Positions 16,401 through 26,527 of a DNA stretch of 35,827 bases are shown here, in pieces. The position numbers were made by a program, and so were the translations under genes. The notes under the pieces are model-generated. The model was not told the origin of the DNA. It saw only the letters and a list, made by a program, of their open reading frames with translations, and did not search any database. The stretch covers positions 1 to 35,827 of the forward strand of contig JAFXPK010000018.1 of the NCBI GenBank assembly GCA_017527905.1, written 5' to 3'. Origin of the DNA: Paludibacteraceae bacterium. GTDB lineage: Bacteria > Bacteroidota > Bacteroidia > Bacteroidales > Paludibacteraceae. Each line of letters opens with the position of its first letter. Within the stretch, counting starts at the first letter, position 1.

Positions 16401-17287
16401 ATTATACTACTGTACAATTGAGCAAGTGGACATCCGACGCTCATAAGAACGATATGATCCATGACTTGATCATGAACTATATCAGGAAATACAAGGAGTT
16501 GGATGCTGTGAACAAGCGTAAGAAGTTCAACGTCATGATCGGTGACGAGCTTCCTGCCGGAATCGTTCAATTGGTTAAAGTTTATATTGCTAAGAAACGT
16601 AAGATCCGTGTGGGTGACAAGATGGCCGGTCGTCACGGTAACAAGGGTATCGTCTCTCGTATTGTTAGACAGGAGGATATGCCTTTCTTGCCGGACGGAA
16701 CACCAGTGGACATCGTGTTGAACCCGTTGGGTGTGCCTTCCCGTATGAACTTGGGTCAGATCTTCGAGACCGTGCTTGGATGGGCAGGTATGAAGTTGGG
16801 CTGCAAGTTCGCTACTCCAATCTTCGACGGTGCCACTTTGGACGACTTGAACGAGTGGACGGACAAGGCTGGTCTCCCAAGATACGGTAAGACTTATTTG
16901 TGTGATGGTGGTACGGGAGAGCGTTTCGACCAACCTGCGACTGTCGGCGTCATCTATATGTTGAAGCTGGGTCACATGGTCGACGACAAGATGCACGCAC
17001 GTTCCATCGGTCCTTACTCGTTGATTACTCAACAACCTCTTGGTGGTAAGGCGCAGTTCGGTGGACAGCGTTTCGGAGAGATGGAGGTCTGGGCTATCGA
17101 GGCATTCGGTGCGTCCCACGTCCTTCAGGAGATCTTGACCATCAAGTCAGACGACGTGACGGGTCGTGCCCGCGCGTACGAGTCGATCGTCAAGGGCGAG
17201 CCTATGCCGCCTGCAGGTATTCCAGAGTCTTTGAACGTGTTGCTGCACGAGTTGAGAGGTCTGGGCTTGAGTATAACGCTTGAATAA
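13475..17287 (+). CDS. rpoB: DNA-directed RNA polymerase subunit beta
   Basis: 1270 residues. Landmarks: [20 protein letters not shown] near residue 130; the rifampicin pocket around residues 465-510 ([19 protein letters not shown], then LSALGPGGL); the [12 protein letters not shown] motif; [13 protein letters not shown] near 1050; and the C-terminal clamp ([18 protein letters not shown]). The rifampicin-contact positions equivalent to E. coli D516, H526 and S531 are Asp, His and Ser, the sensitive state. Forms the catalytic core with RpoC. Transcribed from the rplKAJL operon through the attenuator, with rpoC 27 bases downstream. Confidence 0.98.
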   Translation: MSSIENKQRVSFASVKKPFEYPDFLEVQLKSFRDFFQLDTPPEQRKNEGMYKVFAENFPIADTRNNFVLEFLDYYIDPSRYTIDECIERGLTYCVPLKAKLKLYCTDPDHEDFETIIQDVYLGQIPYMTDKGTFVINGAERVVVSQLHRSPGVFFGQSMHANGTKLYSARIIPFKGSWIEFATDINNVMYAYIDRKKKLPVTTLLRAIGYESDKDILEIFGLAEEIKVSKAALKKVEGRKLAARVLKAWVEDFVDEDTGEVVSIERHEVVIDRETILEKEHLQMILDSGVQTILLHKEDQNLSDYEIIYNTLQKDSSNSEKEAVYYIYRQLRNAEPADENAAREVIQSLFFSEKRYDLGEVGRYRINKKLGLKTDMSVGVLTNEDIIEIIKYLIQLINSKADVDDIDHLSNRRVRTVGEQLYNQFGVGLARMARTIRERMNVRDNEVFTPIDLINAKTISSVINSFFGTNALSQFMDQTNPLAEITHKRRLSALGPGGLSRERAGFEVRDVHYTHYGRLCPIETPEGPNIGLISSLCVYAKINDLGFIETPYRIVKDGKADISENGVQYMTAEEEEGKIIAQGNAALDENGNFLSDKVKARKEGDFPVVPPSELDLMDVAPAQIASIAASLIPFLEHDDANRALMGSNMMRQAVPLLRTESPIVGTGIEAQLVRDSRTQIAAEGDGVVEFVDASVIKVRYDRTEDEEFVSFDSSLKEYVIPKFRKTNQSTTIDLRPVVTRGQRVTKGQIMTEGYSTQGGELAIGKNLLVAFMPWKGYNYEDAIVINEKVCKYDIFTSVHVDEYQLEVRETKRGLEELTADIPNVSEDATRNLDENGIIRVGAFVEPGDILIGKITPKGESDPSPEEKLLRAIFGDKAGDVKDASLKATPSLRGVVVDKRLFSKAMKTRKSRMSDKAILPKIEEEFLEKAAELKGILVEKLQMLTSGKTSQGVKDFLGADVIAKGAKFSKKALEEIDYTTVQLSKWTSDAHKNDMIHDLIMNYIRKYKELDAVNKRKKFNVMIGDELPAGIVQLVKVYIAKKRKIRVGDKMAGRHGNKGIVSRIVRQEDMPFLPDGTPVDIVLNPLGVPSRMNLGQIFETVLGWAGMKLGCKFATPIFDGATLDDLNEWTDKAGLPRYGKTYLCDGGTGERFDQPATVGVIYMLKLGHMVDDKMHARSIGPYSLITQQPLGGKAQFGGQRFGEMEVWAIEAFGASHVLQEILTIKSDDVTGRARAYESIVKGEPMPPAGIPESLNVLLHELRGLGLSITLE

Positions 17288-17314
17288 TTAGTATAACTCT
17301 TTTCAATATAAAAT

Positions 17315-20300
17315 ATGGCTTTTAAAAAAGATAATAAGATAAAGAGTAATTTCACTAAGATTACCATTGGCTTGGCTTCTCCTGAGGAGATTCTCGAAGA
17401 GTCAAGTGGTGAGGTGTTAAAACCGGAAACCATCAATTACAGAACTTACAAGCCGGAACGTGACGGTCTGTTCTGCGAGAGGATTTTCGGTCCGGTGAAG
17501 GATTACGAGTGCCATTGCGGTAAGTACAAACGTATCCGTTACAAGGGTATCGTGTGCGACCGTTGTGGTGTGGAAGTCACCGAGAAGAAGGTGCGTCGTG
17601 AGCGTATGGGACATATCCAGCTCGTCGTTCCGGTAGCGCACATCTGGTACTTCCGCTCTTTGCCAAACAAGATCGGATATTTGTTGGGTATGCCAACAAA
17701 GAAATTGGATGCGGTTATCTATTATGAGCGTTATGTTGTCATTCAACCAGGTATCATGGAGAGTGAGGGCATCGCCGAGCAGGATCTGCTCACCGAGGAG
17801 GAGTACTTGGACATTGTGGACAAGCTCCCTAAGGAGAACCAGATGCTGGAGGATACCGATCCAAATAAATTCATCGCGAAGATGGGTGCCGAGGCTATCT
17901 ACGACATGTTGCAACGTGTCGACCTCGATTCCCTCTCCTTCGAGTTGAGGAACCGCGCTGGTCAGGAGTCTTCCCAACAGCGTAAGACCGAGGCTTTGAA
18001 GCGTCTTCAGGTGGTGGAGGCTTTCCGTGCGTCTAATGGTAAGAACAAGCCTGAGTGGATGATCGTGAAGATCGTCCCTGTCATCCCGCCTGAGTTGCGT
18101 CCGTTGGTTCCATTGGATGGTGGCCGTTTCGCCACTTCCGACTTGAACGATTTGTACCGCCGTGTCATCATACGTAACAACCGTCTGAAGAGATTGATCG
18201 AGATTAAGGCTCCTGAGGTTATCCTCCGTAACGAGAAGCGTATGTTGCAGGAGGCTGTCGACTCCTTGTTCGACAACTCCCGTAAGTCTAGCGCGGTGAA
18301 GACGGATGCTAACCGTCCGTTGAAGTCTTTGTCAGACTCCCTGAAGGGTAAGCAAGGACGTTTCCGTCAGAACTTGTTGGGTAAGCGTGTTGACTACTCC
18401 GCTCGTTCCGTTATCGTCGTTGGCCCTGAGTTGAAGATGCATGAGTGCGGTTTGCCTAAGGATATGGCAGCCGAGCTATATAAGCCATTTGTGATCCGTA
18501 AGCTGATCGAGCGTGGTATCGTCAAGACGGTGAAATCCGCCAAGAAGATCGTCGATCGTAAGGATCCGGTGGTTTGGGATATCCTCGAGTACGTGATGAA
18601 AGGTCACCCTGTTCTCTTGAACCGTGCCCCGACATTGCACCGTTTGGGTATCCAGGCCTTCCAGCCTAAGATGATCGAGGGTAAGGCTATCCAATTGCAC
18701 CCGTTGGCTTGTACCGCGTTCAACGCCGACTTCGACGGTGACCAGATGGCCGTTCACTTGCCTTTGGGTAACGAGGCTGTCTTGGAGGCTCAAATGTTGA
18801 TGCTCGCTTCCCATAATATCTTGAACCCTGCGAACGGTTCGCCTATCACGGTGCCTTCTCAGGACATGGTGTTGGGATTGTACTATATCACTAAACCACG
18901 TGCCGGCGCTTTGGGCGAAGGCTTGACCTTCTACGGTGTGGAAGAGGCTCATATCGCCTACAACGAGAAGAAAGTGGCTCTCCACGCACCTATCAAGGTG
19001 ATCGTGAAGGACTTGAACGATAAGGGCGAATTGGTGGATACGATGGTCGAGACGACTGTCGGTCGATTGATCTTCAATGAGAACGTGCCGCCTGAGGTGG
19101 GCTACGTGAACACGTTGATCACCAAGAAGTCACACCGTGACATCATCGGTAACGTGATCAAGGTTTGTGGTGTGGCTCGTACGGCTCAGTTCCTCGACGA
19201 TATCAAGAACCTCGGTTACTATATGGCCTTCAGAGGTTGCTTGTCATTTAACCTCGAGAACGTGATCATCCCTAAGGAGAAAGAGGAGTTGGTACAGAAG
19301 GGTTATAGAGAGGTTGAGGAGATCATGAACAACTATAACATGGGCTTCATCACCTATAACGAGCGTTACAATCAGATCATCGACACTTGGACGCACATCA
19401 ACGCCGAGTTGTCTAACATCTTGATGAAGACGATTTCTTCCGATGACCAAGGATTCAACTCAGTATACATGATGCTTGACTCCGGAGCCCGTGGTTCTAA
19501 GGAGCAGATTCGTCAGCTGTCCGGTATGCGTGGTTTGATGGCTAAGCCTCAAAAAGCGGGTGCCGAGGGCGGTCAGATCATTGAGAACCCAATTCTTTCC
19601 AACTTTAAGGAGGGTCTTTCCGTGTTGGAGTACTTCATCTCTACGCACGGTGCTCGTAAGGGTCTTGCCGATACCGCCTTGAAGACGGCCGACGCAGGTT
19701 ACTTGACCCGTCGTCTTGTTGACGTCTCCCACGATGTGATCATCAACGAGGAGGATTGCGGTACGTTGCGTGGTCTGGTTTGTACGGAATTGAAGAATAA
19801 TGAGGAGGTTGTTGCCTCTTTGTATGATAGAATTTTGGGTCGTGTTTCTGTTCATGACATCATCCATCCATTGACGGGCGAAGTGATTGTCCGCTCTGGT
19901 GAGGAGATCCGTGAGGATGCGGCTCAGATCATCCAAGACTCTCCGATCGAGCGTGTTGAGATTCGTTCGGTATTGACTTGTGAGTCTAAGAAGGGTGTGT
20001 GCGCGAAGTGTTACGGACGTAACCTCGCTACCGGCCGTTTGGTTCACAAGGGTGAGGCTGTCGGTGTCATCGCCGCCCAGTCTATCGGTGAGCCTGGTAC
20101 TCAGTTGACACTTCGTACGTTCCACGTCGGTGGTGTCGCCGGCAACATCGCAGCTGAGTCTGGCATCGTTTCCCGCTACGAAGGTAACGTTGAGATCGAT
20201 GAGCTTCGTACCGTTGATTCGGAGGACGAGAACGGTAACCCAATCAAGATCGTCGTAAGCCGTTACACGGAGATGCGTATCGTCGATCCTAACACGAAGA

Positions 20301-21610
20301 TCGCCCTTACTACGGCCAACATCCCTTATGGTGCTAAATTGTACGTTCAGGACGGACAGAAGGTTTCCAAGGGTGACAAGGTCTGCGAGTGGGACCCATT
20401 CAACGCTGTGATCATCACGGAGGTGGCTGGTAAGATTTCCTTCGACAATGTCATCGAGAACGTTACTTACAAGACTGAGTCCGATGAAACGACCGGTTTG
20501 AAGGAGAAGATCATCATCGAGTCTAAGGATAAGACGAAGGTGCCTGAGGCACGTATCGTGGATTCCAAGGGTAATGTTGTGAAGTCTTATAGCTTGCCTG
20601 TGGGCGCCCATGTCATTGTCGATGACAAGGATAACGTTAAGACGGGTCAACTCTTGGTTAAGATCCCTCGCGCCGTCGGTAAGGCGGGCGATATCACGGG
20701 AGGTCTCCCTCGTGTCACGGAGTTGTTCGAGGCTCGTAACCCATCCAACCCGGCTGTCGTTTCTGAGATCGACGGTGAGGTGACCTTCGGTAAGATCAAA
20801 CGTGGTAACCGTGAAATCACTGTCACTTCCAAGACGGGTGACGTTCATAAATACCTCGTTCCATTGTCCAAGCAGATTTTGGTACAGGAGAACGACTATG
20901 TACGTGCTGGTACCGCCCTCTCTGATGGTGCGATCACTCCTTCGGATATCTTGGCCATCAAGGGTCCTACCGCTGTTCAGGAGTATATCGTGAACGAGGT
21001 GCAGGATGTGTACCGTCTGCAAGGTGTGAAGATCAACGATAAGCACTTCGAGGTGATCGTGCGCCAAATGATGCGTAAGGTCGAGATCGAGGATGCGGGT
21101 GATACTCGCTTCTTGGAGAAGGAGATCGTGGACAAGCTCGAATTCATGGAGGAGAACGATAGAATCTACGGCAAGAAGGTCGTGACCGATGCGGGTGACT
21201 CTGAGAACCTGAAGCCTGGTCAGATCGTGACTGTCCGCAAGCTGAGGGACGAGAACAGTATGCTGAAACGCCGCGACTTGAAACCGGTTGTGACGCGTGA
21301 CGCTGTTCCTGCCATCTCTTCCCAAATTCTTCAAGGTATCACACGTGCCGCTTTGCAGACTACCAGCTTCATGTCTGCGGCTTCATTCCAGGAGACCACT
21401 AAGGTCTTGAACGATGCGGCTATCCGCGGTAAGGTGGATTACTTGGAGGGTATGAAGGAGAACGTGATCTGCGGACACTTGATCCCTGCAGGTACGGGAC
21501 AAAGGGACTTCGATCGTCTGATCGTGGGTTCTAAAGAGGAGATGGAGCCTCTCTATGGTCCATCCTCTGTCAATGAGGGTCCTGAGTCCTCTGATGAAGA
21601 TGAGATTTAA
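17315..21610 (+). CDS. rpoC: DNA-directed RNA polymerase subunit beta'
   Basis: 1431 residues. The N-terminal zinc-binding site is [20 protein letters not shown] (about 65-85). The catalytic magnesium loop is NADFDGDQM (about 468-476). The second zinc site lies near 888-905 ([13 protein letters not shown]). Trigger-loop and bridge-helix segments are present ([33 protein letters not shown]). The C-terminus ends in an acidic tail (ESSDEDEI). Size and order fit Bacteroidota RpoC. Followed by a strong terminator, which closes the operon. Confidence 0.98.
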   Translation: MAFKKDNKIKSNFTKITIGLASPEEILEESSGEVLKPETINYRTYKPERDGLFCERIFGPVKDYECHCGKYKRIRYKGIVCDRCGVEVTEKKVRRERMGHIQLVVPVAHIWYFRSLPNKIGYLLGMPTKKLDAVIYYERYVVIQPGIMESEGIAEQDLLTEEEYLDIVDKLPKENQMLEDTDPNKFIAKMGAEAIYDMLQRVDLDSLSFELRNRAGQESSQQRKTEALKRLQVVEAFRASNGKNKPEWMIVKIVPVIPPELRPLVPLDGGRFATSDLNDLYRRVIIRNNRLKRLIEIKAPEVILRNEKRMLQEAVDSLFDNSRKSSAVKTDANRPLKSLSDSLKGKQGRFRQNLLGKRVDYSARSVIVVGPELKMHECGLPKDMAAELYKPFVIRKLIERGIVKTVKSAKKIVDRKDPVVWDILEYVMKGHPVLLNRAPTLHRLGIQAFQPKMIEGKAIQLHPLACTAFNADFDGDQMAVHLPLGNEAVLEAQMLMLASHNILNPANGSPITVPSQDMVLGLYYITKPRAGALGEGLTFYGVEEAHIAYNEKKVALHAPIKVIVKDLNDKGELVDTMVETTVGRLIFNENVPPEVGYVNTLITKKSHRDIIGNVIKVCGVARTAQFLDDIKNLGYYMAFRGCLSFNLENVIIPKEKEELVQKGYREVEEIMNNYNMGFITYNERYNQIIDTWTHINAELSNILMKTISSDDQGFNSVYMMLDSGARGSKEQIRQLSGMRGLMAKPQKAGAEGGQIIENPILSNFKEGLSVLEYFISTHGARKGLADTALKTADAGYLTRRLVDVSHDVIINEEDCGTLRGLVCTELKNNEEVVASLYDRILGRVSVHDIIHPLTGEVIVRSGEEIREDAAQIIQDSPIERVEIRSVLTCESKKGVCAKCYGRNLATGRLVHKGEAVGVIAAQSIGEPGTQLTLRTFHVGGVAGNIAAESGIVSRYEGNVEIDELRTVDSEDENGNPIKIVVSRYTEMRIVDPNTKIALTTANIPYGAKLYVQDGQKVSKGDKVCEWDPFNAVIITEVAGKISFDNVIENVTYKTESDETTGLKEKIIIESKDKTKVPEARIVDSKGNVVKSYSLPVGAHVIVDDKDNVKTGQLLVKIPRAVGKAGDITGGLPRVTELFEARNPSNPAVVSEIDGEVTFGKIKRGNREITVTSKTGDVHKYLVPLSKQILVQENDYVRAGTALSDGAITPSDILAIKGPTAVQEYIVNEVQDVYRLQGVKINDKHFEVIVRQMMRKVEIEDAGDTRFLEKEIVDKLEFMEENDRIYGKKVVTDAGDSENLKPGQIVTVRKLRDENSMLKRRDLKPVVTRDAVPAISSQILQGITRAALQTTSFMSAASFQETTKVLNDAAIRGKVDYLEGMKENVICGHLIPAGTGQRDFDRLIVGSKEEMEPLYGPSSVNEGPESSDEDEI

Positions 21611-21641
21611 GAATTTGTATAATTCATGTGTTGAATAGATT

Positions 21642-21677
21642 GAGAGGACTGACTTTCTAGTTGGTCCTCTCTTTTTT
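21642..21677 (+). terminator. Rho-independent terminator of the rpoBC operon
   Basis: gagaggac (21642-21649) pairs with gtcctctc (21664-21671), loop of 14 bases, then six T (21672-21677). It lies about 30 bases after the rpoC stop. Confidence 0.85.
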
Positions 21678-21695
21678 AATTAATAAAGTATCATT

Positions 21696-22016
21696 ATGGA
21701 AGAACAAAATGGACAAAAATTGAACGTCGAAATCAGCGAGGAGGTTGCGGAGGGCGTTTATTCTAATATGGCTATTATATCACATTCCTCTTCTGAGTTT
21801 GTGGTCGATTTCCTTCGTATTTTGCCGAACACTCCGAAGGCGAAGGTCAAATCACGTGTCGTCTTGACCCCTGAGCATGCGAAAAGGCTGATGCTTGCCC
21901 TTCAGAATAATTTGCAGAAGTATGAGGAACGATATGGCACGATCAAGGGGGATGCGGATCCTCGCGGTGCTTTGCCGTTTAACTTCAACTCTTTCAATGG
22001 CGGAGGGGAAGCGTGA
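21696..22016 (+). CDS. DUF3467 domain-containing protein
   Basis: 106 residues, cytoplasmic, no membrane segment. It carries the DUF3467 pattern: EGVYSNMAIISHSSSEFVVD FLRILPNTPKAKVKSRVVL then TPEHAKRLMLALQNNLQKYE, ending in a loose Gly/Asn tail. The family is widespread in Bacteroidota and often found next to rpoC; its function is unknown. The gene starts 18 bases after the rpoBC terminator with no clear promoter of its own, so it may depend on readthrough. A second terminator follows. Confidence 0.9.
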   Translation: MEEQNGQKLNVEISEEVAEGVYSNMAIISHSSSEFVVDFLRILPNTPKAKVKSRVVLTPEHAKRLMLALQNNLQKYEERYGTIKGDADPRGALPFNFNSFNGGGEA

Positions 22017-22076
22017 TTTTCTTGCCTTCCCCTGGAAAGCGCTGAAAAACCTATGTGTAGATTTTGGGTGTTGATT

Positions 22077-22106
22077 GGGACGTCATGCAGGCGTCCCTTC
22101 TTTTTT
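22077..22106 (+). terminator. Terminator after the DUF3467 gene
   Basis: gggacg (22077-22082) pairs with cgtccc (22092-22097), possibly extended inward, followed by a T-rich run (ttcttttttt-like, to 22106). The rest of the 296-base gap to paaK holds only the promoter at 22219-22250. Confidence 0.7.
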
Positions 22107-22218
22107 CACATCCTGCGCGTTTCTCCACGTTTTTCCACCCTGATTGTTGCTCTTCTCGTGTGAGGTATTCGCCCATTTCCACAAGATCACTTGAAATTGT
22201 GCATATCCTGAACGTTTT

Positions 22219-22250
22219 TTTGTGATAACCAACAAATTCAATTAAATTTG
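22219..22250 (+). promoter_or_regulatory. Promoter of the paaK operon
   Basis: TTTG (22219-22222), 20 bases and TAAATTTG (22243-22250) match the consensus fully. A start near 22257 gives a leader of about 56 bases. Confidence 0.8.
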
Positions 22251-22312
22251 CAATCGATAGTGAAAAACATGAATGTGAAATCCGTTGTTCGAAACGGGCA
22301 AAAAATATTAAA

Positions 22313-23620
22313 ATGACTGAAAAGTATTGGGAAGAAGAGATTGAGACGATGAGTCGTGCCGATCTCGAAAAACTCCAGTTGGAGCGTTTGAAGAAAACGG
22401 TGGCGCATGCGTCGAACTCGCCATTCTATAAGAAATTATTCGCGGAGAAGGGTCTTTCCGCTGATTCCATTAAGACCTTGGACGACCTGAAGAAGTTCCC
22501 GTTCACCACGAAGGAGGACCTTCGTAACAACTATCCTTTCGGACTCGCCGCTGTTCCGATGGATGATATCGTGCGTCTCCACTCATCCAGCGGTACTACC
22601 GGTAATCCGACAGTGGTGCTCCACACGAAGAATGACCTCGACGCTTGGGCGAACCAGGTGGCGCGTTGCATGTACATGGTGGGCGTGCGCAAGTCGGATG
22701 TCTTCCAGAACACTTCCGGCTACGGAATGTTCACGGGCGGTCTCGGCTACCAATATGGCGCGGAGCTCTTGGGCTGCTTGACGGTTCCTGCCGCAGCCGG
22801 TAACAGCAAACGTCAGATTAAGTTCATCCGTGACTTCGGTACCACGGTTCTCCATACCATCCCAAGCTACGCTACACGCTTGGCGGAGGTCTTCCAGGAG
22901 GAGGGGTTGGACCCTCGTAAGGATTCCAAACTGAAGATTATGTGCGTGGGCGCTGAGCCTCACTCTGAGGAGCAAAGGAAACGTATCGAGGAACTCCTTG
23001 GCTTGAAGGCTTATAACTGCTTCGGCATGTCCGAGATGAACGGTCCGGGTGTCGCTTTCGAATGTCAGGAGCAGAATGGTCTGCACATCTGGGAGGATAT
23101 GGTGATCGTTGAAATCATCAACCCTGAGACGCTGGAGCCAGTGAAAGATGGCGAGGTGGGCGAGATGGTGCTGACGACCCTCCGTCGTGAGGCGATGCCT
23201 TTGATCCGCTACCGTACGCGTGACCTTACCAGCTTCATGCCGGGCGAGTGCCCTTGCGGTAGAACCCACAGGAGAATCTCCCGTATCAAGGGACGTTCCG
23301 ACGATATGATGATCGTGAAGGGTGTGAATATCTTCCCTATCCAAATCGAACGTATCCTGATGAACTTCAAGGAGTTGGGTATGAACTACCTCATCACCAT
23401 AGACACGGTCGGCAACAACGACGAGATGCTGGTGGAGGTGGAATTGGGCGACCTGCACACGGACGACTTCACGAAGTTGCAGTCCCTCACGAAGGAGATC
23501 ACCCGTCAACTCAAGGACGAGATCCTGCTGACCCCTAAGGTGAAACTGGTGGAGAAAGGTTCTTTGCCGGTGTCCGAAGGAAAAGCGGTGAGAGTGAAAG
23601 ATTTAAGGAAAAACCACTAA
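22313..23620 (+). CDS. paaK: Phenylacetate-CoA ligase
   Basis: A 435-residue member of the ANL adenylate-forming family. It joins phenylacetate or a related aryl acid to CoA through an acyl-adenylate. Visible motifs: the ATP loop SSSGTTGNPT (residues 91-100), the GMSEMNGPG segment, the hinge RYRTRDLTSF, and the PaaK C-terminal domain (GRSDDMMIVKGVNIFP). The length is typical. The next gene encodes a tandem ACT protein, a common pairing in anaerobic Bacteroidota and archaea, where this ligase is thought to act on aryl acids from amino-acid fermentation. No phenylacetate ring-oxidation genes are present, so aerobic breakdown is unlikely. Confidence 0.94.
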   Translation: MTEKYWEEEIETMSRADLEKLQLERLKKTVAHASNSPFYKKLFAEKGLSADSIKTLDDLKKFPFTTKEDLRNNYPFGLAAVPMDDIVRLHSSSGTTGNPTVVLHTKNDLDAWANQVARCMYMVGVRKSDVFQNTSGYGMFTGGLGYQYGAELLGCLTVPAAAGNSKRQIKFIRDFGTTVLHTIPSYATRLAEVFQEEGLDPRKDSKLKIMCVGAEPHSEEQRKRIEELLGLKAYNCFGMSEMNGPGVAFECQEQNGLHIWEDMVIVEIINPETLEPVKDGEVGEMVLTTLRREAMPLIRYRTRDLTSFMPGECPCGRTHRRISRIKGRSDDMMIVKGVNIFPIQIERILMNFKELGMNYLITIDTVGNNDEMLVEVELGDLHTDDFTKLQSLTKEITRQLKDEILLTPKVKLVEKGSLPVSEGKAVRVKDLRKNH

Positions 23621-23632
23621 TAGAGATATACT

Positions 23633-24058
23633 ATGACAATCAACCAGATATCAATTTTCTTGGAGAATAAGTTCGGTAGGCTGAACGAGATTCTCTCTTT
23701 TTTGAGCAAGGAGAACATCCGTGTGATCACCGCTACAGTGGCGGACACTTCCGACTATGGCATCCTGCGTCTCATCACCTCCAACCAAATCAAAGCCCTC
23801 CAATTGCTGAAGGAGAATGGTGTGAGCGCCAACCTGAACACGGTGTTGGCCATTTCGGTGGATTCCTCCATCGGTAAGTTCGCCGAGACGATCCAGTGCT
23901 TCACGAAGGCGGGCATCAGCATCGAATATATGTACTGCTTCTCCATCAACCAGAAGGCGATACTCGTCCTGCGCACCAACAACATCGATGCGGCGCACGA
24001 GGTGATCCGCAGGTATGGCATGAACAACCTCTCGGAGGCTGAACTGAACAATTTGTAA
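23633..24058 (+). CDS. Tandem ACT-domain protein
   Basis: 141 residues made of two ACT-like halves. The first is MTINQISIFLENKFGRLNEI to about residue 70, with the turn NKFGRLNE typical of ligand-binding ACT loops. The second runs from AISVDSSIGKFAETIQCFTK to the end. ACT domains usually bind amino acids and regulate an enzyme. The 12-base gap after paaK suggests that it senses an amino acid, perhaps aromatic, and modulates the ligase. That partnership is inferred from gene order. No DNA-binding or catalytic domain is present. Confidence 0.88.
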   Translation: MTINQISIFLENKFGRLNEILSFLSKENIRVITATVADTSDYGILRLITSNQIKALQLLKENGVSANLNTVLAISVDSSIGKFAETIQCFTKAGISIEYMYCFSINQKAILVLRTNNIDAAHEVIRRYGMNNLSEAELNNL

Positions 24059-24083
24059 TGTATTAATATAAAAGAGAAAGAAT

Positions 24084-24206
24084 ATGTTTGGCATTTCGGA
24101 TCCCGGCATATGGATCGTGTATCTATTGTCGATATTGTGTGTGATCGGCTCGATCATCTTTGGTGTTAAATATTGGAATAAGGAAGACGATAACGATAAA
24201 GAATAA
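24084..24206 (+). CDS. Symporter small accessory protein
   Basis: A 40-residue product (MFGISDPGIWIVYLLSILCV and onward) with one transmembrane helix (about 9-27), then KYWNKEDDNDKE. It lies 6 bases before the SSS symporter start and 25 after the ACT gene. The SDP-W-Y-L core and acidic tail are those of small proteins regularly encoded directly upstream of sodium:solute symporters. Such peptides probably assemble with the transporter. Too short for ordinary gene prediction. Confidence 0.8.
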   Translation: MFGISDPGIWIVYLLSILCVIGSIIFGVKYWNKEDDNDKE

Positions 24207-24212
24207 ATAGTC

Positions 24213-25787
24213 ATGGAGAATTTTTCAATGTATTTGATCGTGATGGTTTATTTCTTGTCCATCGCTTTTTTAGGATATTTGGGATATAAGAAAACAAAGG
24301 ATTCGAAAGACTTCCTGATCGGTGGTGGTGAGATGAATCCAATCGTGATGGCGCTCTCTTACGGTGCCACGTTCATCTCGGCTTCTGCCATCGTAGGTTT
24401 CGGTGGTGTGGCGGCTACCTTCGGTATGGGTATCCAATGGTTGATGTTCCTGAACATGTTCGTGGGCGTGGTGATCGCCTTCATCGTGTTCGGACGTCCT
24501 ACGCGCCGTATCGGTGCGAAGCTGAAGGTGGGTTCGTTCGCCCATTTCTTGGGTGCGTTCTATGACTCCAAGAAGATCCGTATCTTCGTGGCGGCCGTGA
24601 TCTTCATCTGCATGCCGCTCTATGCCGCCGCCGTCTTGCGTGGTGGTGTCTTCTGTATGCAACAGGTCTTCGGCATCGATTTCGACTTGGCATTGTTGGT
24701 GTTCACGGTCATCGTAGCCTCTTATGTCATCGCAGGCGGTATGAAGGGCGTGATGTACACGGACGCTTTGCAGGCTGTGATCATGTTCGTATGTATGGCT
24801 TGTCTGGTGTTCGGTGTCTACAAAGCGTTGGGCATGGGCTTCTCCGAGGCGAACGCTGCGCTCGGCGCCATCTCTGACCAGGTGCCGGAGAAACTCGCCG
24901 CGGTCGGTCATAGAGGATGGACCTCCATGCCGGAAGGGGGCTCCCAGCAATGGTATACGCTGGTCACTTCCTTGATTATGGGCGTGGGAATCGGTTGTTT
25001 GGCGCAGCCTCAGTTGGTGGTTCGTTTCATGACGGTGAACAGCACGCAGAAACTGAATCAGGGCGTTGTGATCGGTTGTGTCTTCTTGATCATCACCGTG
25101 GGCGTTGTTTACCATGTGGGTGCGCTCTCCAACCTCTACTTCTGGGAAAACGACGGAGCGGTTTCCATCAACATGGTGGAGGCTTCCGATAAGATCATAC
25201 CATACTTCATCAGCCGTGTCATGCCGGCTTGGTTCACGACCATCTTTATGTTGTGTATCCTCTCCGCCAGCATGTCCACGTTGAGTGCGCAGTTCCACAC
25301 GATGGCTGCCGCCGCTGGTTCCGACATCTACGGTTCTTGCGTGGATGAGGAGAAGAAACGTAACAAGATGACGGTGATGATCCGTCTCGCCGTGCTGGTA
25401 TCCATCCTCATCAGCTTTATCATCTGCTTCGTGTTGGGCGAGGGCAATGATTCTCCGATCATCGCTATCTCCACCTCCCTCTTCATGGGTATTTGCGCAT
25501 CGGCTTTCTTGCCATCCTACTTCTGCGCATTGTACTGGAAGAAGGTGACGAAGCAAGGTGCGTACGCCAGCATGTGGGTAGGCGTGGTTGCCACCCTTTT
25601 GGCGTTGATTTTCTTGCATGCGAAGGAGGCTACCGCTTTGGGTATTTGCAAGGCAATCCTCGGAACGGATGTCTTGGTGACGGATGGTATGTTGAAGTTC
25701 GTTGACCCTATCATGTTCGCCTTCCCTCTTTCCTGCATCACCATTGTGGTTGTCAGTCTGTTGACGGGGAAAAAGCAGGAGGCGTGA
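24213..25787 (+). CDS. Sodium:solute symporter (SSS) family transporter
   Basis: A 524-residue inner-membrane protein with about 13 hydrophobic helices in the LeuT-type fold. Family features: KKTKDSKDFLIGGGEMNPIV near residues 26-45, SYGATFISASAIVGFGG in TM2, and GGMKGVMYTDALQAVIM (about 176-192), the SSS signature area with the Na+ site. Conserved Ser residues in SASMSTLSAQFHT are also seen. It imports an organic solute with sodium. The substrate is not readable. Because it sits with paaK and the ACT gene, an aryl acid or monocarboxylate is possible. Its stop overlaps the menG start (TGATG). Confidence 0.92.
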   Translation: MENFSMYLIVMVYFLSIAFLGYLGYKKTKDSKDFLIGGGEMNPIVMALSYGATFISASAIVGFGGVAATFGMGIQWLMFLNMFVGVVIAFIVFGRPTRRIGAKLKVGSFAHFLGAFYDSKKIRIFVAAVIFICMPLYAAAVLRGGVFCMQQVFGIDFDLALLVFTVIVASYVIAGGMKGVMYTDALQAVIMFVCMACLVFGVYKALGMGFSEANAALGAISDQVPEKLAAVGHRGWTSMPEGGSQQWYTLVTSLIMGVGIGCLAQPQLVVRFMTVNSTQKLNQGVVIGCVFLIITVGVVYHVGALSNLYFWENDGAVSINMVEASDKIIPYFISRVMPAWFTTIFMLCILSASMSTLSAQFHTMAAAAGSDIYGSCVDEEKKRNKMTVMIRLAVLVSILISFIICFVLGEGNDSPIIAISTSLFMGICASAFLPSYFCALYWKKVTKQGAYASMWVGVVATLLALIFLHAKEATALGICKAILGTDVLVTDGMLKFVDPIMFAFPLSCITIVVVSLLTGKKQEA

Positions 25788-26527
25788 TGTCCGATTTCAA
25801 GTGTGAGAAGGTGCTCCCGTATGCCGACGGGGGAAGTAAGACAAAACAGATAACGGAGATGTTCGATCATATTGCGGGGCAGTATGATCGAATGAACCGT
25901 TTGATGTCCTTGGGGCAGGACAGGGTGTGGCGGCGCAAGGCGATTGATGCGCTGGAGGCCAGCCATCCCAACCGTGTCTTGGACGTCGCCACTGGCACGG
26001 GCGACTTTGCCATCGCCGTGGCGGAACGTCTGAAGCCTGAGCGGGTGTTGGGCGTGGACCTCTCCCAGGAGATGATGAACGTCGGCAAGGGAAAAGTCGC
26101 CGAACGTGGCTTGTCTGACGTGGTGGATTTCGCCCAAGGCGATTCGACCGACCTACGGTTGGAGGATGCTTCGTTCGAGGCGGTCACGGTGGCGTTCGGC
26201 GTGCGTAATTTCTCCAGCCTTGAGAAGGGACTGAAGGAGATCAATAGGGTGTTGGTCGGCGGGGGGATGCTGGCCATCTTGGAGATGACGGAGCCTAATA
26301 ACGCGTTGTTGCGCCTGGGGTACAAGGCATACACCAAACTATGCCTGCCCGTTATGGCTAAGCTCTTCGCCAAGGACCTGAAGGCGTATGATTACCTACC
26401 GGCTTCCATCCAAGCCTTCCCGAAGGATGATGAGATGAGGAACCTGCTGAAGATGTGCGGATTCCAATCTGTCGAGATAAGAAAATTCACCATGCAAACA
26501 TGTTCATTATATTTGGCTCGTAAATGA
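25787..26527 (+). CDS. menG: Demethylmenaquinone methyltransferase
   Basis: A 246-residue class I SAM-dependent methyltransferase of the UbiE/MenG family, catalysing the last step of menaquinone synthesis. The start is the ATG at 25787, which shares a base with the symporter stop. Motifs: the family N-terminus (MFDHIAGQYDRMNRLMSLGQ), SAM motif I VLDVATGTGDF (64-74), acidic loop GVDLSQEMM, the FGVRNF segment, and a C-terminal YDYLPASIQAFP. Since Bacteroidales use menaquinone and not ubiquinone, the menG label is preferred to ubiE. The ATGA overlap with the next gene indicates translational coupling. Confidence 0.95.
   Translation: MSDFKCEKVLPYADGGSKTKQITEMFDHIAGQYDRMNRLMSLGQDRVWRRKAIDALEASHPNRVLDVATGTGDFAIAVAERLKPERVLGVDLSQEMMNVGKGKVAERGLSDVVDFAQGDSTDLRLEDASFEAVTVAFGVRNFSSLEKGLKEINRVLVGGGMLAILEMTEPNNALLRLGYKAYTKLCLPVMAKLFAKDLKAYDYLPASIQAFPKDDEMRNLLKMCGFQSVEIRKFTMQTCSLYLARK

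Noticed and set aside
16142..17119. 325-codon minus-strand frame opposite rpoB
   Set aside because: Codon-shadow of rpoB. No start signal, no family.
19460..21334. 624-codon open frame on the minus strand inside rpoC
   Set aside because: Antisense shadow of a highly biased coding gene. The translation is Leu/Thr/Asp/His-rich, without domains, and rpoC on the other strand is certain.
24270..25619. 449-codon minus-strand frame opposite the SSS symporter
   Set aside because: The product is full of His, Asp and Arg with no fold or family, while the plus-strand protein is a clear membrane transporter.
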